DNA of 64,000 bases from positions 1 to 64,000 of the forward strand of contig CAZRBV010000010.1 in the NCBI GenBank assembly GCA_964598425.1, given 5' to 3'. The notes under the pieces were generated by a model. That model was not told the DNA's origin and searched no databases. It saw only the letters and a list, made by a program, of their open reading frames with translations. This stretch comes from UBA12567 sp964598425 (GTDB lineage Bacteria; Planctomycetota; Phycisphaerae; Phycisphaerales; SM1A02). Position numbers and translations under genes: made by a program. Within the stretch, counting starts at the first letter, position 1, and each line of letters begins with the position of its first letter. Shown piece after piece: positions 20,209 through 27,923 of this stretch.

Positions 20209-22053
20209 CTATTGTCCGCTCGGCCGCGGCATGGCGGCAGCCCGCGGGCCTAATCCTCTGAGATGTTCGATGACTCTGGCTGCTGCCTGCGGATCTCTCG
20301 CCGCAGATGCCTTCCAGTCGGCCATCCGTTGTCGTGAATCAAGGGCACGGCGACACCGAGTGAGCGCTTCGCAACACCTCGCGACGGCAGTGTCGGCGTC
20401 GCCGTCAGATGCTTCGATCAGGCGTTCGCCCTCGAAGTAGAGATCGGAAGCTACCCCCCGATCAACCTCGCCGGGGAGTGAGTCCAGCAGTGTCTGAACC
20501 GTGAGGCGCTCGCCGCGCTGGTGCAGCGCCTGAATGACTTGGGCAATTCGCTGGGCTGTTGGGTCAGCCAGCGAAGGATCCGAATGAAGGGCCGGGACAT
20601 CAGTCTGCTGTGAGTGGATGGCGACTGCGAGAAGGTCGAGTTCGGCTCGTCGCAGGGCCGGTGCGACTTCGAGTTCAGAATCCATGCAGGGAAGCTCATC
20701 AATGCCTTCGTCTTGAGAAGATCGCGCCGGTGAGGCAGATCCGCCGCGGCGATCAATCAGTTCGGCAATGACCGCGGGCGCGACGCCGGCAAGCTCGGCG
20801 AGTCTGGACGTCACCAGCGCCCGCCGCAGTGGCGATGCCTTGTGAATGCCGAAGTCGACGATCAGCCGGACAAAGTCTTCCGTGACCTGTTGCCTGCCTG
20901 AAAGCCCACGTGTGGTCTGCAGATCGATCTCCAGCCGCCGAAGAACAAACTCAAAGGCATCGAGAGACTCATCAAGTGCCTTCCGGAACGCATCTGGACC
21001 ATTCGGTTGGCGAAGGATTGTGTCTGGGTCCGTGCCGTCTGGCAGGACGCAGATGCGAACATCAATATCGTGGGCGAGCACAAGCGGGATGGCACGTTCG
21101 GCAGCTCGCTGTCCTGCTTCATCGCCATCGAAGAGAAGAGTCGCCACCTTGCAGATCCGGGCGAGATGTCGCGCGTGCTGCTCGGTCATGGCTGTGCCCA
21201 GCGTGGCGACAACATTCACGAACCCGGCCTGATGGCACGCGATGACGTCCGTATAGCCTTCGGCGATGATGACTTGGCCTTCCGCCATGATTGATCGACG
21301 GGCCAGGTGCAGTCCGTAGAGCGTGCGGCTCTTGTGAAAGAGATCATGCTCGCAGGAGTTGAGGTACTTGGGTTCTTCGTCTGCGGCGAGGACTCGACCG
21401 CCAAATGCGATCGGGCGGCCCGTCTCGTCGGTAATCGGGAATATGAGTCGATGCCTGAAGGCGTCCCAGGTGTGTTCATCTTCCCCTTGTTTGAGCAGGC
21501 CGGCTGCGACGAGTACCTTCGCGGGTAGCGCATCGCAGGCCAATTCATCCCGCAGGGTACTCCAGCCATCAGCGGCACACCCGATCCCAAATGCTTCAAC
21601 CATTGCTGGTGAAATGCCTCTGCGTCTGATTGCTTCTCGGGCATCGCGTCCGTTGACATTGTCAGAGAGTTGCCGTTGGAAGTGGGAATGCCCCGCATCG
21701 AGTGCTGTTCGAAGCCACGTCTTGCGGGATGCGGACTGCTGTTGCTCAGGAGCATGCCCCTGAGTGAGTTCGATTCCAGCACGTTCAGCGAGAAAGCGAA
21801 GTGCTTCGCCAAAGTCCTTGCCGAGATGCTCCTGGACAAACCGGAAGCAATCTCCAGCTGCTCCACAGGCATGGCACTTGTAGAAAGCAGACTCCTTGTG
21901 CGTCACAACCGCAAAGGAAGGTCGGGAGTCATCGTGGAATGGACAGAGGCCCACGTGCTCGCGGCCGCGAGGTTGCAGGGCGACGAACTCGCCAATGAGC
22001 GAGGCCAGATCGGTTGCATCCCGCACCCGTTCTATTTCATCTCGAGTCGCCAC
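20209..22053 (-). CDS. dnaG: DNA primase
   Basis: A 614-residue primase that makes RNA primers at the replication fork. The N-terminal zinc-binding domain has CPFH at residues 37-40 and CHAC at 60-63. The TOPRIM catalytic domain contains VIIAEGYTDVIACHQAGF, with the conserved Glu, and LLFDGDEAGQRAAERA, with the DxD metal site. The C-terminal ~170 residues are the variable helicase-interaction region. The start is a GTG (MATRDEIERVRDATD) preceded by GATGAGGG. It is transcribed toward rpoD. Confidence 0.96.
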   Translation of the reverse strand: MATRDEIERVRDATDLASLIGEFVALQPRGREHVGLCPFHDDSRPSFAVVTHKESAFYKCHACGAAGDCFRFVQEHLGKDFGEALRFLAERAGIELTQGHAPEQQQSASRKTWLRTALDAGHSHFQRQLSDNVNGRDAREAIRRRGISPAMVEAFGIGCAADGWSTLRDELACDALPAKVLVAAGLLKQGEDEHTWDAFRHRLIFPITDETGRPIAFGGRVLAADEEPKYLNSCEHDLFHKSRTLYGLHLARRSIMAEGQVIIAEGYTDVIACHQAGFVNVVATLGTAMTEQHARHLARICKVATLLFDGDEAGQRAAERAIPLVLAHDIDVRICVLPDGTDPDTILRQPNGPDAFRKALDESLDAFEFVLRRLEIDLQTTRGLSGRQQVTEDFVRLIVDFGIHKASPLRRALVTSRLAELAGVAPAVIAELIDRRGGSASPARSSQDEGIDELPCMDSELEVAPALRRAELDLLAVAIHSQQTDVPALHSDPSLADPTAQRIAQVIQALHQRGERLTVQTLLDSLPGEVDRGVASDLYFEGERLIEASDGDADTAVARCCEALTRCRRALDSRQRMADWKASAARDPQAAARVIEHLRGLGPRAAAMPRPSGQ

Positions 22054-22315
22054 TCACTACCCTCATCGCCGCCGAAGCGACATCCCGGCAGGCTCGCATC
22101 CTGCGAGGCCACCAACATGCTCAAGGCACCCACTCGTCGCACGCAGGGTGACGCCGAGTCAGGATTGAGCTGATTGCTGTTACCGTGGATCAGGGAGCGT
22201 GAAAGCGGTTGTGAGGGGAGTCAGGCCGGAAAGGCGATGATGCACCCGTGTAAAGTCAAGACGCTCTGAACCGTCTGAATAGATAGCCCCGAACCGGGGA
22301 CAGTCACGATAAAAA
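22054..22315. other. intergenic region upstream of dnaG
   Basis: About 310 bases separate dnaG from rpmB, including the rpmB terminator at its right end. I see no convincing reading frame in it. It should contain the dnaG-rpoD promoter; a TTGACT on the minus strand near 22250 is a possible -35 element, but no good -10 box at proper spacing was found. Confidence 0.4.
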
Positions 22316-22349
22316 ACGGAAAAAACACTCCAACCGGAGCACTTTCCGT
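22316..22349 (-). terminator. rho-independent terminator of rpmB
   Basis: On the minus strand, ACGGAAA pairs with TTTCCGT around an inner CTCC-GGTT-GGAG hairpin and is followed by TTTTTT. It begins 17 bases after the rpmB stop codon. Confidence 0.75.
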
Positions 22350-22365
22350 CAAAAAACGCCTGAAG

Positions 22366-22647
22366 TCAGGCAGAAACGCTTGCTGGCTTCTGCTTGCGGG
22401 TCCAGCTGTACTTTCGGCGCAATGGCTTGACTACCAACCCGTTACGGATGGCCTTCGCCGTGGCCTTCACCCGGGTGGGCTTCCCGTCAACGACGGCCCG
22501 TACAGACTGAATATTGGGCTTGATTTTGCGCTTGGAGATCCCGCTGGGCTTCAAACCGATGCCGCCCTGATACTTGGGGCGACCGCGATAGTGGATCTTC
22601 CGGCCGGTCGTGGTGCGAGCACCACTGAAATGACAGACGCGTGGCAT
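22366..22647 (-). CDS. rpmB: 50S ribosomal protein L28
   Basis: A 93-residue ribosomal protein, basic throughout, with the L28 opening MPRVCHFSGARTTTGRKIHY and the typical KRKIKPNIQSVRA and LRRKYSWTRK segments. At 93 residues it is longer than the 63-78 residues common in other bacteria, mostly through the C-terminal tail. The start ATG at 22647 has GGAGG 6-8 bases upstream. The gene stands alone with its own terminator, 92 bases downstream of clpX. Confidence 0.95.
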   Translation of the reverse strand: MPRVCHFSGARTTTGRKIHYRGRPKYQGGIGLKPSGISKRKIKPNIQSVRAVVDGKPTRVKATAKAIRNGLVVKPLRRKYSWTRKQKPASVSA

Positions 22648-22739
22648 GATGTGCCTCCGGTGCCAAAAAGGGGGTGAATCCGGGAGCGTATCGGACTCCG
22701 AGTGGGCCGTCAAGTGTGGGCGAAGCCCAAAGATCCGTA

Positions 22740-24161
22740 TCAGGCGGACTCGCGAGCTTCCTGAGGCCGCTCTATCGCATCCAAATCGCACTCGCCCCGG
22801 ATGGCTCGCTCGTCGATCACGTAGGTCCGCCCAGCGCGATCACCATCGGGAAGATCGTACATCAGATCGAGCATGAATCCATCGATGACCGAACGCAGCG
22901 CCCGGGCCCCGGTGCCACGTTCCATGGCAATGCGTGAGAGCCCGGAGAGCGCTGCTTCGCTGAATTCCAACGTAGCGCCCTCGAGCTGGAACAGGTGCTG
23001 ATACTGACGCACGATGGCGTTCTTGGGCTCCGTGAGCACTCGTATCATTTCGCCTTCATCAAGCGGCAGCAGCGGTGCTATCACGGGCAGCCGTCCGATG
23101 AGCTCGGGGATGAGGCCAAACTGCAGGACATCGTGGGCAGTGACCTCGGCAAGGATCTCACGCTCAGGACGATTCCCATCCTTGGACGCTGCTGAGAAGC
23201 CGATCTGGCTATGCCCCAGTCGCCGCTGGATGAGACTCTCAATCCCCTCAAATGATCCGCCACAAATGAACAGGATGTTGCTGGTGTCCATCTGGATGTA
23301 CTGCTGCTCAGGATGCTTGCGGCCCCCCTGAGGCGGGACGTTGGCTACAACGCCCTCCAGCATCTTGAGCAGAGACTGCTGAACGCCTTCGCCGCTGACG
23401 TCTCGGGTAATGGAGACATTGTTGGAGGTCTTGCCGATCTTGTCGATCTCATCGATATAGATGATGCCACGCTGTGCGGCATCGAGGTCGTAATCAGCGG
23501 CTTGAAGAAGCTTCAGCAGCAGGTTCTCGACGTCTTCGCCTACGTATCCAGCCTCGGTCAATGTTGTCGCATCACCGATCGCAAACGGAACGTTGAGCAC
23601 CCGCGAAAGGGTGCGTGCGAGCAGCGTTTTGCCTGTTCCGGTCGGTCCGAGCAGAAGGACGTTCGACTTGTCGAGTTCAATGTCGCCTTCGCTCTCTTCC
23701 AGATGAACGAGCCGCTTGTAGTGGTTGTGAACAGCGACCGAGAGCGTTCGCTTGGCGATGTCCTGCCCGATCACATATTGATCAAGGAACTCGTTGATCT
23801 GTCGCGGAGCAGGAATCGAGGTGAACAAAGGTTGGCTTGTGCTGAGCCTCCGCTTCTCCTGGCGAAAGATGTTCTGGCAGAGATCCGTGCAGTTCGAGCA
23901 GATGTAGATATCACTCGGTCCCTCGACCATGGGGCCGACTTCGCGGCTCGTCTTGCCGCAAAACGAGCATGTCGTGACTCGCCTGCCGCGAAAACCGCCA
24001 TCATCACCACCGCCGCCGCCCGTGGGGCCAGGGCCGCTGTCATCTGAGTCGCTGCTCTTGTGAGGCCCCTTGGTGCCGCCGCCGCCGCTGGCAAGAACGA
24101 CTGGCGGGAGGCCTGGCTCCGGGCTTGAATCAGGATGTTCGAGGTGTTCTGAGCCAGACAT
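22740..24161 (-). CDS. clpX: ATP-dependent Clp protease ATP-binding subunit ClpX
   Basis: A 473-residue AAA+ unfoldase. The N-terminal zinc domain has C65, C68, C88 and C91 (CSFC...CSNC). Walker A GPTGTGKT lies at about 172-179, Walker B gives IIYIDEIDKIG, and the sensor region has ELIGRLPV. Before the zinc domain there is a 60-residue Gly/Ser/Asp-rich extension not found in E. coli ClpX. The start MSGSEHLEH is chosen over a longer frame that runs through the upstream gene; AGGAGAG lies about 15 bases before it. The upstream genes on the same strand are a small membrane protein and tig. clpP, usually between tig and clpX, is absent here. Confidence 0.96.
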   Translation of the reverse strand: MSGSEHLEHPDSSPEPGLPPVVLASGGGGTKGPHKSSDSDDSGPGPTGGGGGDDGGFRGRRVTTCSFCGKTSREVGPMVEGPSDIYICSNCTDLCQNIFRQEKRRLSTSQPLFTSIPAPRQINEFLDQYVIGQDIAKRTLSVAVHNHYKRLVHLEESEGDIELDKSNVLLLGPTGTGKTLLARTLSRVLNVPFAIGDATTLTEAGYVGEDVENLLLKLLQAADYDLDAAQRGIIYIDEIDKIGKTSNNVSITRDVSGEGVQQSLLKMLEGVVANVPPQGGRKHPEQQYIQMDTSNILFICGGSFEGIESLIQRRLGHSQIGFSAASKDGNRPEREILAEVTAHDVLQFGLIPELIGRLPVIAPLLPLDEGEMIRVLTEPKNAIVRQYQHLFQLEGATLEFSEAALSGLSRIAMERGTGARALRSVIDGFMLDLMYDLPDGDRAGRTYVIDERAIRGECDLDAIERPQEARESA

Positions 24162-24306
24162 GGTGTGAGAGGTTCTCTCCTGATTTGAGCCGCCATGGCG
24201 ACACGCCGTTCCGCCGATATGGGCCAGTGTACAGTTCGCGGAAGCGACCGTTACCCCTGAACCTGCCATGAAAACGGGGCCAGGGCCACACAAACCGGAC
24301 AGTTGG

Positions 24307-24606
24307 TCATCCTTTGCCTCGGTCTTGAGCTGGATTGTGTCCCGAGAGAGCGTCTCGTGCCCGTTCATATTCCTCTTCGCTGAGCGTGCCTGCAGCCTTC
24401 ATGTGCCGCAACTCCTCGAGTGAGAATGTCACACTTGAATCGTGATCCCCCGGTCGAAGATGCCGCCTCGTCACGAGGAGCACGACCCATGCGACTGCGA
24501 TCAGCCCAGCCATGATCGCGAGTGGAAGGATGATTCGTGTGAGATCGGTCGCCCCGGAATCTACGGGTATGTCCCGGGCAACACACAGGCAAGCAGCAGG
24601 TGTCAT
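24307..24606 (-). CDS. small membrane protein with SHOCT-like C-terminal segment
   Basis: A 99-residue protein with one membrane segment in the middle (LPLAIMAGLIAVAWVVLLV). A cytoplasmic tail follows, ending in LEELRHMKAAGTLSEEEYERAR, the short helical pattern of SHOCT-type C-termini found on many small membrane proteins. The start ATG overlaps the tig stop by four bases, implying coupled translation. It occupies the place where clpP normally sits between tig and clpX. The function is unknown; a role in membrane protein quality control would be a guess from position only. Confidence 0.7.
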   Translation of the reverse strand: MTPAACLCVARDIPVDSGATDLTRIILPLAIMAGLIAVAWVVLLVTRRHLRPGDHDSSVTFSLEELRHMKAAGTLSEEEYERARDALSGHNPAQDRGKG

Positions 24607-25997
24607 GATGCAGCTGTTTGGGCCTTTGTCTTCTTGACCTGCTCGTTCCACTCATCCATCGAAATGTCGGTCACCTTGGCGGCCTCTACCAGGCTGTTGG
24701 CAGCCTTTCGCTCCCGAATCGAGCGGGCAATCGCCATGATGCGATCATTCTTCACCAGTTCGGCCCGCAGTTTGTCCGGCCGGACACCCTGCCGCATGGC
24801 CATGGTGGCGATGTGCCCGTTGATGTCCTGCTCGGACACCGCAACGCCATTGTCATTTGCAACACGCTCAAGGATGAACCATGTCTTCATTCTGGAGCGT
24901 GTCTGCTCGCCTGATCGTTCTCGCACTTCGGCGAGCTTGGATTCAACCTCGCTCGCCTCAAGGCCGCGTTGCATGAGCTCCATTCGAATCTGTTCGAGAT
25001 CGGATGCGGCTTGCTGCCCGGAGATGTTCTCGGGCAACTCCATCTCCACGGCGTCGGAGACTGCGTTGAGGATTTGCTCTCTCAGAACGGATGCCTGCTC
25101 TTCGTCTCGCTGCTGCTCAAGTGCGAGCCTCACCTGTTCCCGGAGCACATCGACTGATGCAAGCGAGAATCGTTCAACCAGGTCCTCCGGGGCGCACGGC
25201 GTAATTCGTTCTGCAAGGAAGATCGTGTAATTGAGCTTCAGTTCCTTGCCCCGAATGTCTTCGCGCTCGTGGCCCTCAGGCCCGGTCGTTGTGATCTCGA
25301 TCTCGTCTCCGACGCTTGACTTGGCAAACATCGAATCCAAGCCGTCAATCACCAGACCGAGCAATTGGCCGGTCTCTCCCTTTTCTGGAATGACGGCCAA
25401 TACCTGTTCGTGTGAGAAGATCGGCTCTTCTCCGTCTTCCAGATACAAATCAGCCCTGCCCAGCAGTCGATCGCCCGCCTTGAATGTGCCCTTGAGCTCC
25501 TCTGCTTCGCCAGCTCGCATGCACTGCCGTTCGAGTTCATCATCGATGTGTTCGTCAGTGACCTCAAGTTGCGGTCGTTGAATCTCAATGGATCCCATGT
25601 CTGGAAGTTCAAAGTCGGGAATGACTTCAAACTCAACACCGAACTCCATCGGCTTGCCCAGCTCAATCGCTATCTCGGTGTCGGGATCAACCGGCTCCAT
25701 CTGCCCCAACGGCTTGATGCCGAGTTTCTCAAAGGCGAGCCTGCATCCTTCCTGCATCAGTTCGTTGCGTGTTTCCTCCCGCAGCGCAGTCCCAAATCGC
25801 CGCTCAAGGAGATCCTTTGGAGCCTTGCCCTTCCGAAATCCCGGAAGTGCAGATTGAAACTGCAACGTGCCCATCGAGGCATCGACTTTGGCTTGAATCG
25901 CTTCGGCTGAAATCGTGATAAACAGCCGCTTCCTGGCTGGGCCGGCTTCTTCGAGCTTGAAGTCATAGCCGTCATATTGGTCGTTGGCATCGGACAT
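24603..25997 (-). CDS. tig: trigger factor (ribosome-associated chaperone)
   Basis: A 464-residue chaperone. The N-terminal ribosome-binding domain contains ALPGFRKGKAPKDLLERRFG, the trigger-factor signature loop (GFRxGKxP). The middle FKBP-like domain (around TFKAGDRLLGRADLYL to ELKLNYTIFLAE) is degenerate, and the C-terminal helical arms fill the rest with heavily charged sequence. The start MSDANDQYDGY is used in preference to a longer frame. The product assists folding of nascent chains and is encoded upstream of clpX, as is usual. Confidence 0.93.
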   Translation of the reverse strand: MSDANDQYDGYDFKLEEAGPARKRLFITISAEAIQAKVDASMGTLQFQSALPGFRKGKAPKDLLERRFGTALREETRNELMQEGCRLAFEKLGIKPLGQMEPVDPDTEIAIELGKPMEFGVEFEVIPDFELPDMGSIEIQRPQLEVTDEHIDDELERQCMRAGEAEELKGTFKAGDRLLGRADLYLEDGEEPIFSHEQVLAVIPEKGETGQLLGLVIDGLDSMFAKSSVGDEIEITTTGPEGHEREDIRGKELKLNYTIFLAERITPCAPEDLVERFSLASVDVLREQVRLALEQQRDEEQASVLREQILNAVSDAVEMELPENISGQQAASDLEQIRMELMQRGLEASEVESKLAEVRERSGEQTRSRMKTWFILERVANDNGVAVSEQDINGHIATMAMRQGVRPDKLRAELVKNDRIMAIARSIRERKAANSLVEAAKVTDISMDEWNEQVKKTKAQTAAS

Positions 25998-26089
25998 GGC
26001 GGGAAGTGTTCCTTGCAGAAATGGGAGTGAGCAGAGCACACCGGGCGCGACCGATCAGGGTACCAAGATGGGCTCTCAGGGGCCAGCAA

Positions 26090-26878
26090 TCAGCGACCGC
26101 TGAGGCCGCTGGCGAGCATTTCGACGAAGTCGCGGCCCGCCTCGGCGGGGTCATCCGCGTGCTCCATTCGGCGGACGATGGCGGAGCCGACGATCGCTGC
26201 ATCGCAGTGGGTGGTAGCCTCGCGAACCTGTTCCGGCGTTGAGATTCCGAATCCAGCGGCGATGGGCAGGTCCGTGAATTGGCGGATCTGCTGCACCCGG
26301 GGGCCCAGATCCGGAAGCTCAGCCCGTGTTCCCGTCAGGCCGGTGCGCGCGAGCAGGTAGACAAAACCACGGCACCGTTGAAGCAGGAGCTGCAGCCTTT
26401 CCTCTGTTGTTGTTGGCGCGATCAACATTGAGAAAGAGATGTCGGCTGCGTCAACAACTGGAAGAATGGCGTCGGCCTCATGAATGTCAATGTCGGGAAT
26501 GATGACGCCGTCGAATCCAGCAGATGCCAGTTGCTCAACAAACTCGCCGCCGCCCCGGCGGTGCACAATCGAATGGCTCACCATGGCAACCAGTCCGATC
26601 GGTGTGTGCGGCCTGATCCGTTGCACTGCGCCCAGGATGGAGTCGATCGATACTCCGGAGCTGAGCGCTTCATGCATGGCCGCAGCGATAACCGGGCCAT
26701 CGGCAATCGGGTCAGAGAACGGGATGCCGATTTCCGCGATGGCAGCCCCTGCGTCATGAAGCGTCGACAGCAGCATTTCGGTTGCGTCGAGTCCGGGGTA
26801 GCCTGCGACAACGAAGGGCATGAGCGCGGTTCGCTGCTGACTGCGCAGGTCATCGAAGATCTGATTGATCCGAGACAT
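26090..26878 (-). CDS. trpA: tryptophan synthase alpha chain
   Basis: A 262-residue TIM-barrel enzyme that cleaves indole-3-glycerol phosphate and passes indole to TrpB. The catalytic pair is present as E49 and D60 in AEIGIPFSDPIADGP, at the same numbering as in Salmonella TrpA. The phosphate-binding loops are at GFGISTPEQ and AAIVGSAIV, and LLARTGLTGTR marks the flexible loop 6. Other trp genes are not in the window, so it is separated from trpB, which is unusual but known in planctomycetes. A MazG-type gene lies 27 bases upstream on the same strand. Confidence 0.97.
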   Translation of the reverse strand: MSRINQIFDDLRSQQRTALMPFVVAGYPGLDATEMLLSTLHDAGAAIAEIGIPFSDPIADGPVIAAAMHEALSSGVSIDSILGAVQRIRPHTPIGLVAMVSHSIVHRRGGGEFVEQLASAGFDGVIIPDIDIHEADAILPVVDAADISFSMLIAPTTTEERLQLLLQRCRGFVYLLARTGLTGTRAELPDLGPRVQQIRQFTDLPIAAGFGISTPEQVREATTHCDAAIVGSAIVRRMEHADDPAEAGRDFVEMLASGLSGR

Positions 26879-26905
26879 TGGTGGGCAGGGTACTCGGTGG
26901 CCGGG

Positions 26906-27199
26906 CTACTTGGTGCCGGCGGGCCCCCCGTCTACGACGTACTTCTCGTGCACGGCTTGAGCGAGATCGACACCGGTAATGTTCGCAAGCGTGGTCAGCC
27001 AGGCGAGGACATCTGCAAACTCCTCGCGAAGGTTGGCGGCGTCTCCGTCTCCCCGTTCACGAAGCGCAATGGCTTCTGAGAGTTCTCCCACCTCCTCCAT
27101 GAACCACAAAAAGGTCCGAGCTGGTCCTCTGGCCGAGTCGGTCTCGTGGTATCGAGTTCGAATGAACTGTTGGAATTCGCTGAGGGTGGGATCCTGCAT
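26906..27199 (-). CDS. MazG-type nucleotide pyrophosphohydrolase
   Basis: A 97-residue all-alpha NTP pyrophosphohydrolase of the MazG/HisE superfamily. The metal-binding acidic motif is visible as MEEVGELSEAIALRE, with the second helix EEFADVLAWLTTLAN supplying the EExxD half. Such enzymes hydrolyse non-canonical or excess nucleoside triphosphates; the short form acts as a dimer or tetramer. The ATG at 27199 is 70 bases from the divergently transcribed tRNA-Val gene. Confidence 0.9.
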   Translation of the reverse strand: MQDPTLSEFQQFIRTRYHETDSARGPARTFLWFMEEVGELSEAIALRERGDGDAANLREEFADVLAWLTTLANITGVDLAQAVHEKYVVDGGPAGTK

Positions 27200-27229
27200 G
27201 CAAGGGAAGGTACTCGCCCGGGCAAGAGG

Positions 27230-27258
27230 TTGCCGTAGGCAGGGTGGGGGAGTATCCT
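27230..27258 (+). promoter_or_regulatory. promoter of the tRNA-Val gene
   Basis: TTGCCG at 27230-27235 and TATCCT at 27253-27258 are spaced by 17 bases. The tRNA begins 12 bases after the -10 box, leaving a short leader. Confidence 0.6.
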
Positions 27259-27269
27259 GCTACGCCCAC

Positions 27270-27343
27270 GGGCCATTGGCGCAGTTGGCTAGCGCGCTTG
27301 TATGACACACAAGAGGTCACTGGTTCAAGTCCAGTATGGCCCA
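27270..27343 (+). tRNA. tRNA-Val (anticodon GAC)
   Basis: A full 74-base cloverleaf. Acceptor arm GGGCCAT pairs with ATGGCCC, D-stem GCGC with GCGC, anticodon stem CTTGT with ACAAG, and T-stem ACTGG with CCAGT. The T-loop is TTCAAGT, the anticodon GAC is at 27304-27306 and the discriminator base is A. CCA is not encoded. Its 3' half is the left copy of a direct repeat whose right copy lies at 32223-32248. Confidence 0.96.
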
Positions 27344-27351
27344 TTGAACAA
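27326..27351 (+). repeat. left copy of a 26-base direct repeat (tRNA 3' end, attL candidate)
   Basis: This segment covers the end of the T-loop, the 3' T-stem, the acceptor strand of tRNA-Val and 8 bases beyond it (TTGAACAA). It is identical to 32223-32248. A tRNA 3' end repeated kilobases away is the usual mark of site-specific integration. Confidence 0.85.
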
Positions 27352-27377
27352 GGCCGCCCAGGGGGCGGCCTTCTTCA
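27350..27377 (+). terminator. terminator downstream of tRNA-Val
   Basis: AAGGCCGCCC pairs with GGGCGGCCTT around a 3-base loop, 7 bases after the mature tRNA end, and is followed by CTTCA. A second GC-rich hairpin (GCAGGCGGC with GCCGCCTGC) lies at 27383-27405. Confidence 0.7.
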
Positions 27378-27403
27378 ATAGAGCAGGCGGCCGCAGGCCG
27401 CCT

Positions 27404-27453
27404 GCGGTCTCCTGATCACCTGTTCGTGTGTGTTGCGGCACAGCTGGCGGGCA
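27404..27453. repeat. 50-base repeat block, left copy
   Basis: This block matches 32264-32313 at 48 of 50 positions. On the minus strand it looks like the 3' end of a gene followed by a hairpin, as at the right copy. Confidence 0.8.
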
Positions 27454-27923
27454 TCTGCCCTAAGACAACGCCCCTCATCGAGGCATTCAATGGCACCCCA
27501 TCGCGCCGAGTGTGTGAACGAAAATTGGTTCTTGTCAATGTGAAGATGCGCGGCGCAAGGTGGCATCGTGGCGTCGTCACTACAACGGGGGTCGCCGCCC
27601 ACAGCGCTCTTGGGTACCTGGCCCCCGACTTCTCCCCCGGGGGAGTTCGCTGCGTCCAACGCCCAGGTAATCACGATCGAATGAACTCGAAAACTTGCAC
27701 ACGGATTGGACTCAAAATGGGCACAGGCGCAAGCCCATCTACTCTCTCATGCAATGTGTGGACCTACGAATGGGGAAAGGTCAGGTTCGATCCCCTTCAC
27801 CCGCTTCAACGCAGAACCCAGCAAAGCAGTGTGCCAAGTTCGCATGGGTATCGATCAGGTGCTTGGATGTTGGTATCTTGGTATCGTGGCGTCATGCGGG
27901 ACTGCCCGTAGGGAGTGCATGCG
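27454..27923. other. 470-base region without a convincing gene
   Basis: A plus-strand frame crosses this region but has no recognisable domain and a composition unlike a real protein. The sequence at about 27790-27812 (GGTTCGATCCCCTTCACCC and onward) resembles the T-arm and acceptor 3' end of another tRNA, but the 5' T-stem does not pair well. The promoter of the gene at 27924 should be in the last 100 bases. Confidence 0.4.

Noticed and set aside
27426..27911. Possible 161-residue plus-strand gene inside the element
   Set aside because: No domain, mixed composition, no ribosome site, and the first part lies in a repeat that reads better on the other strand.
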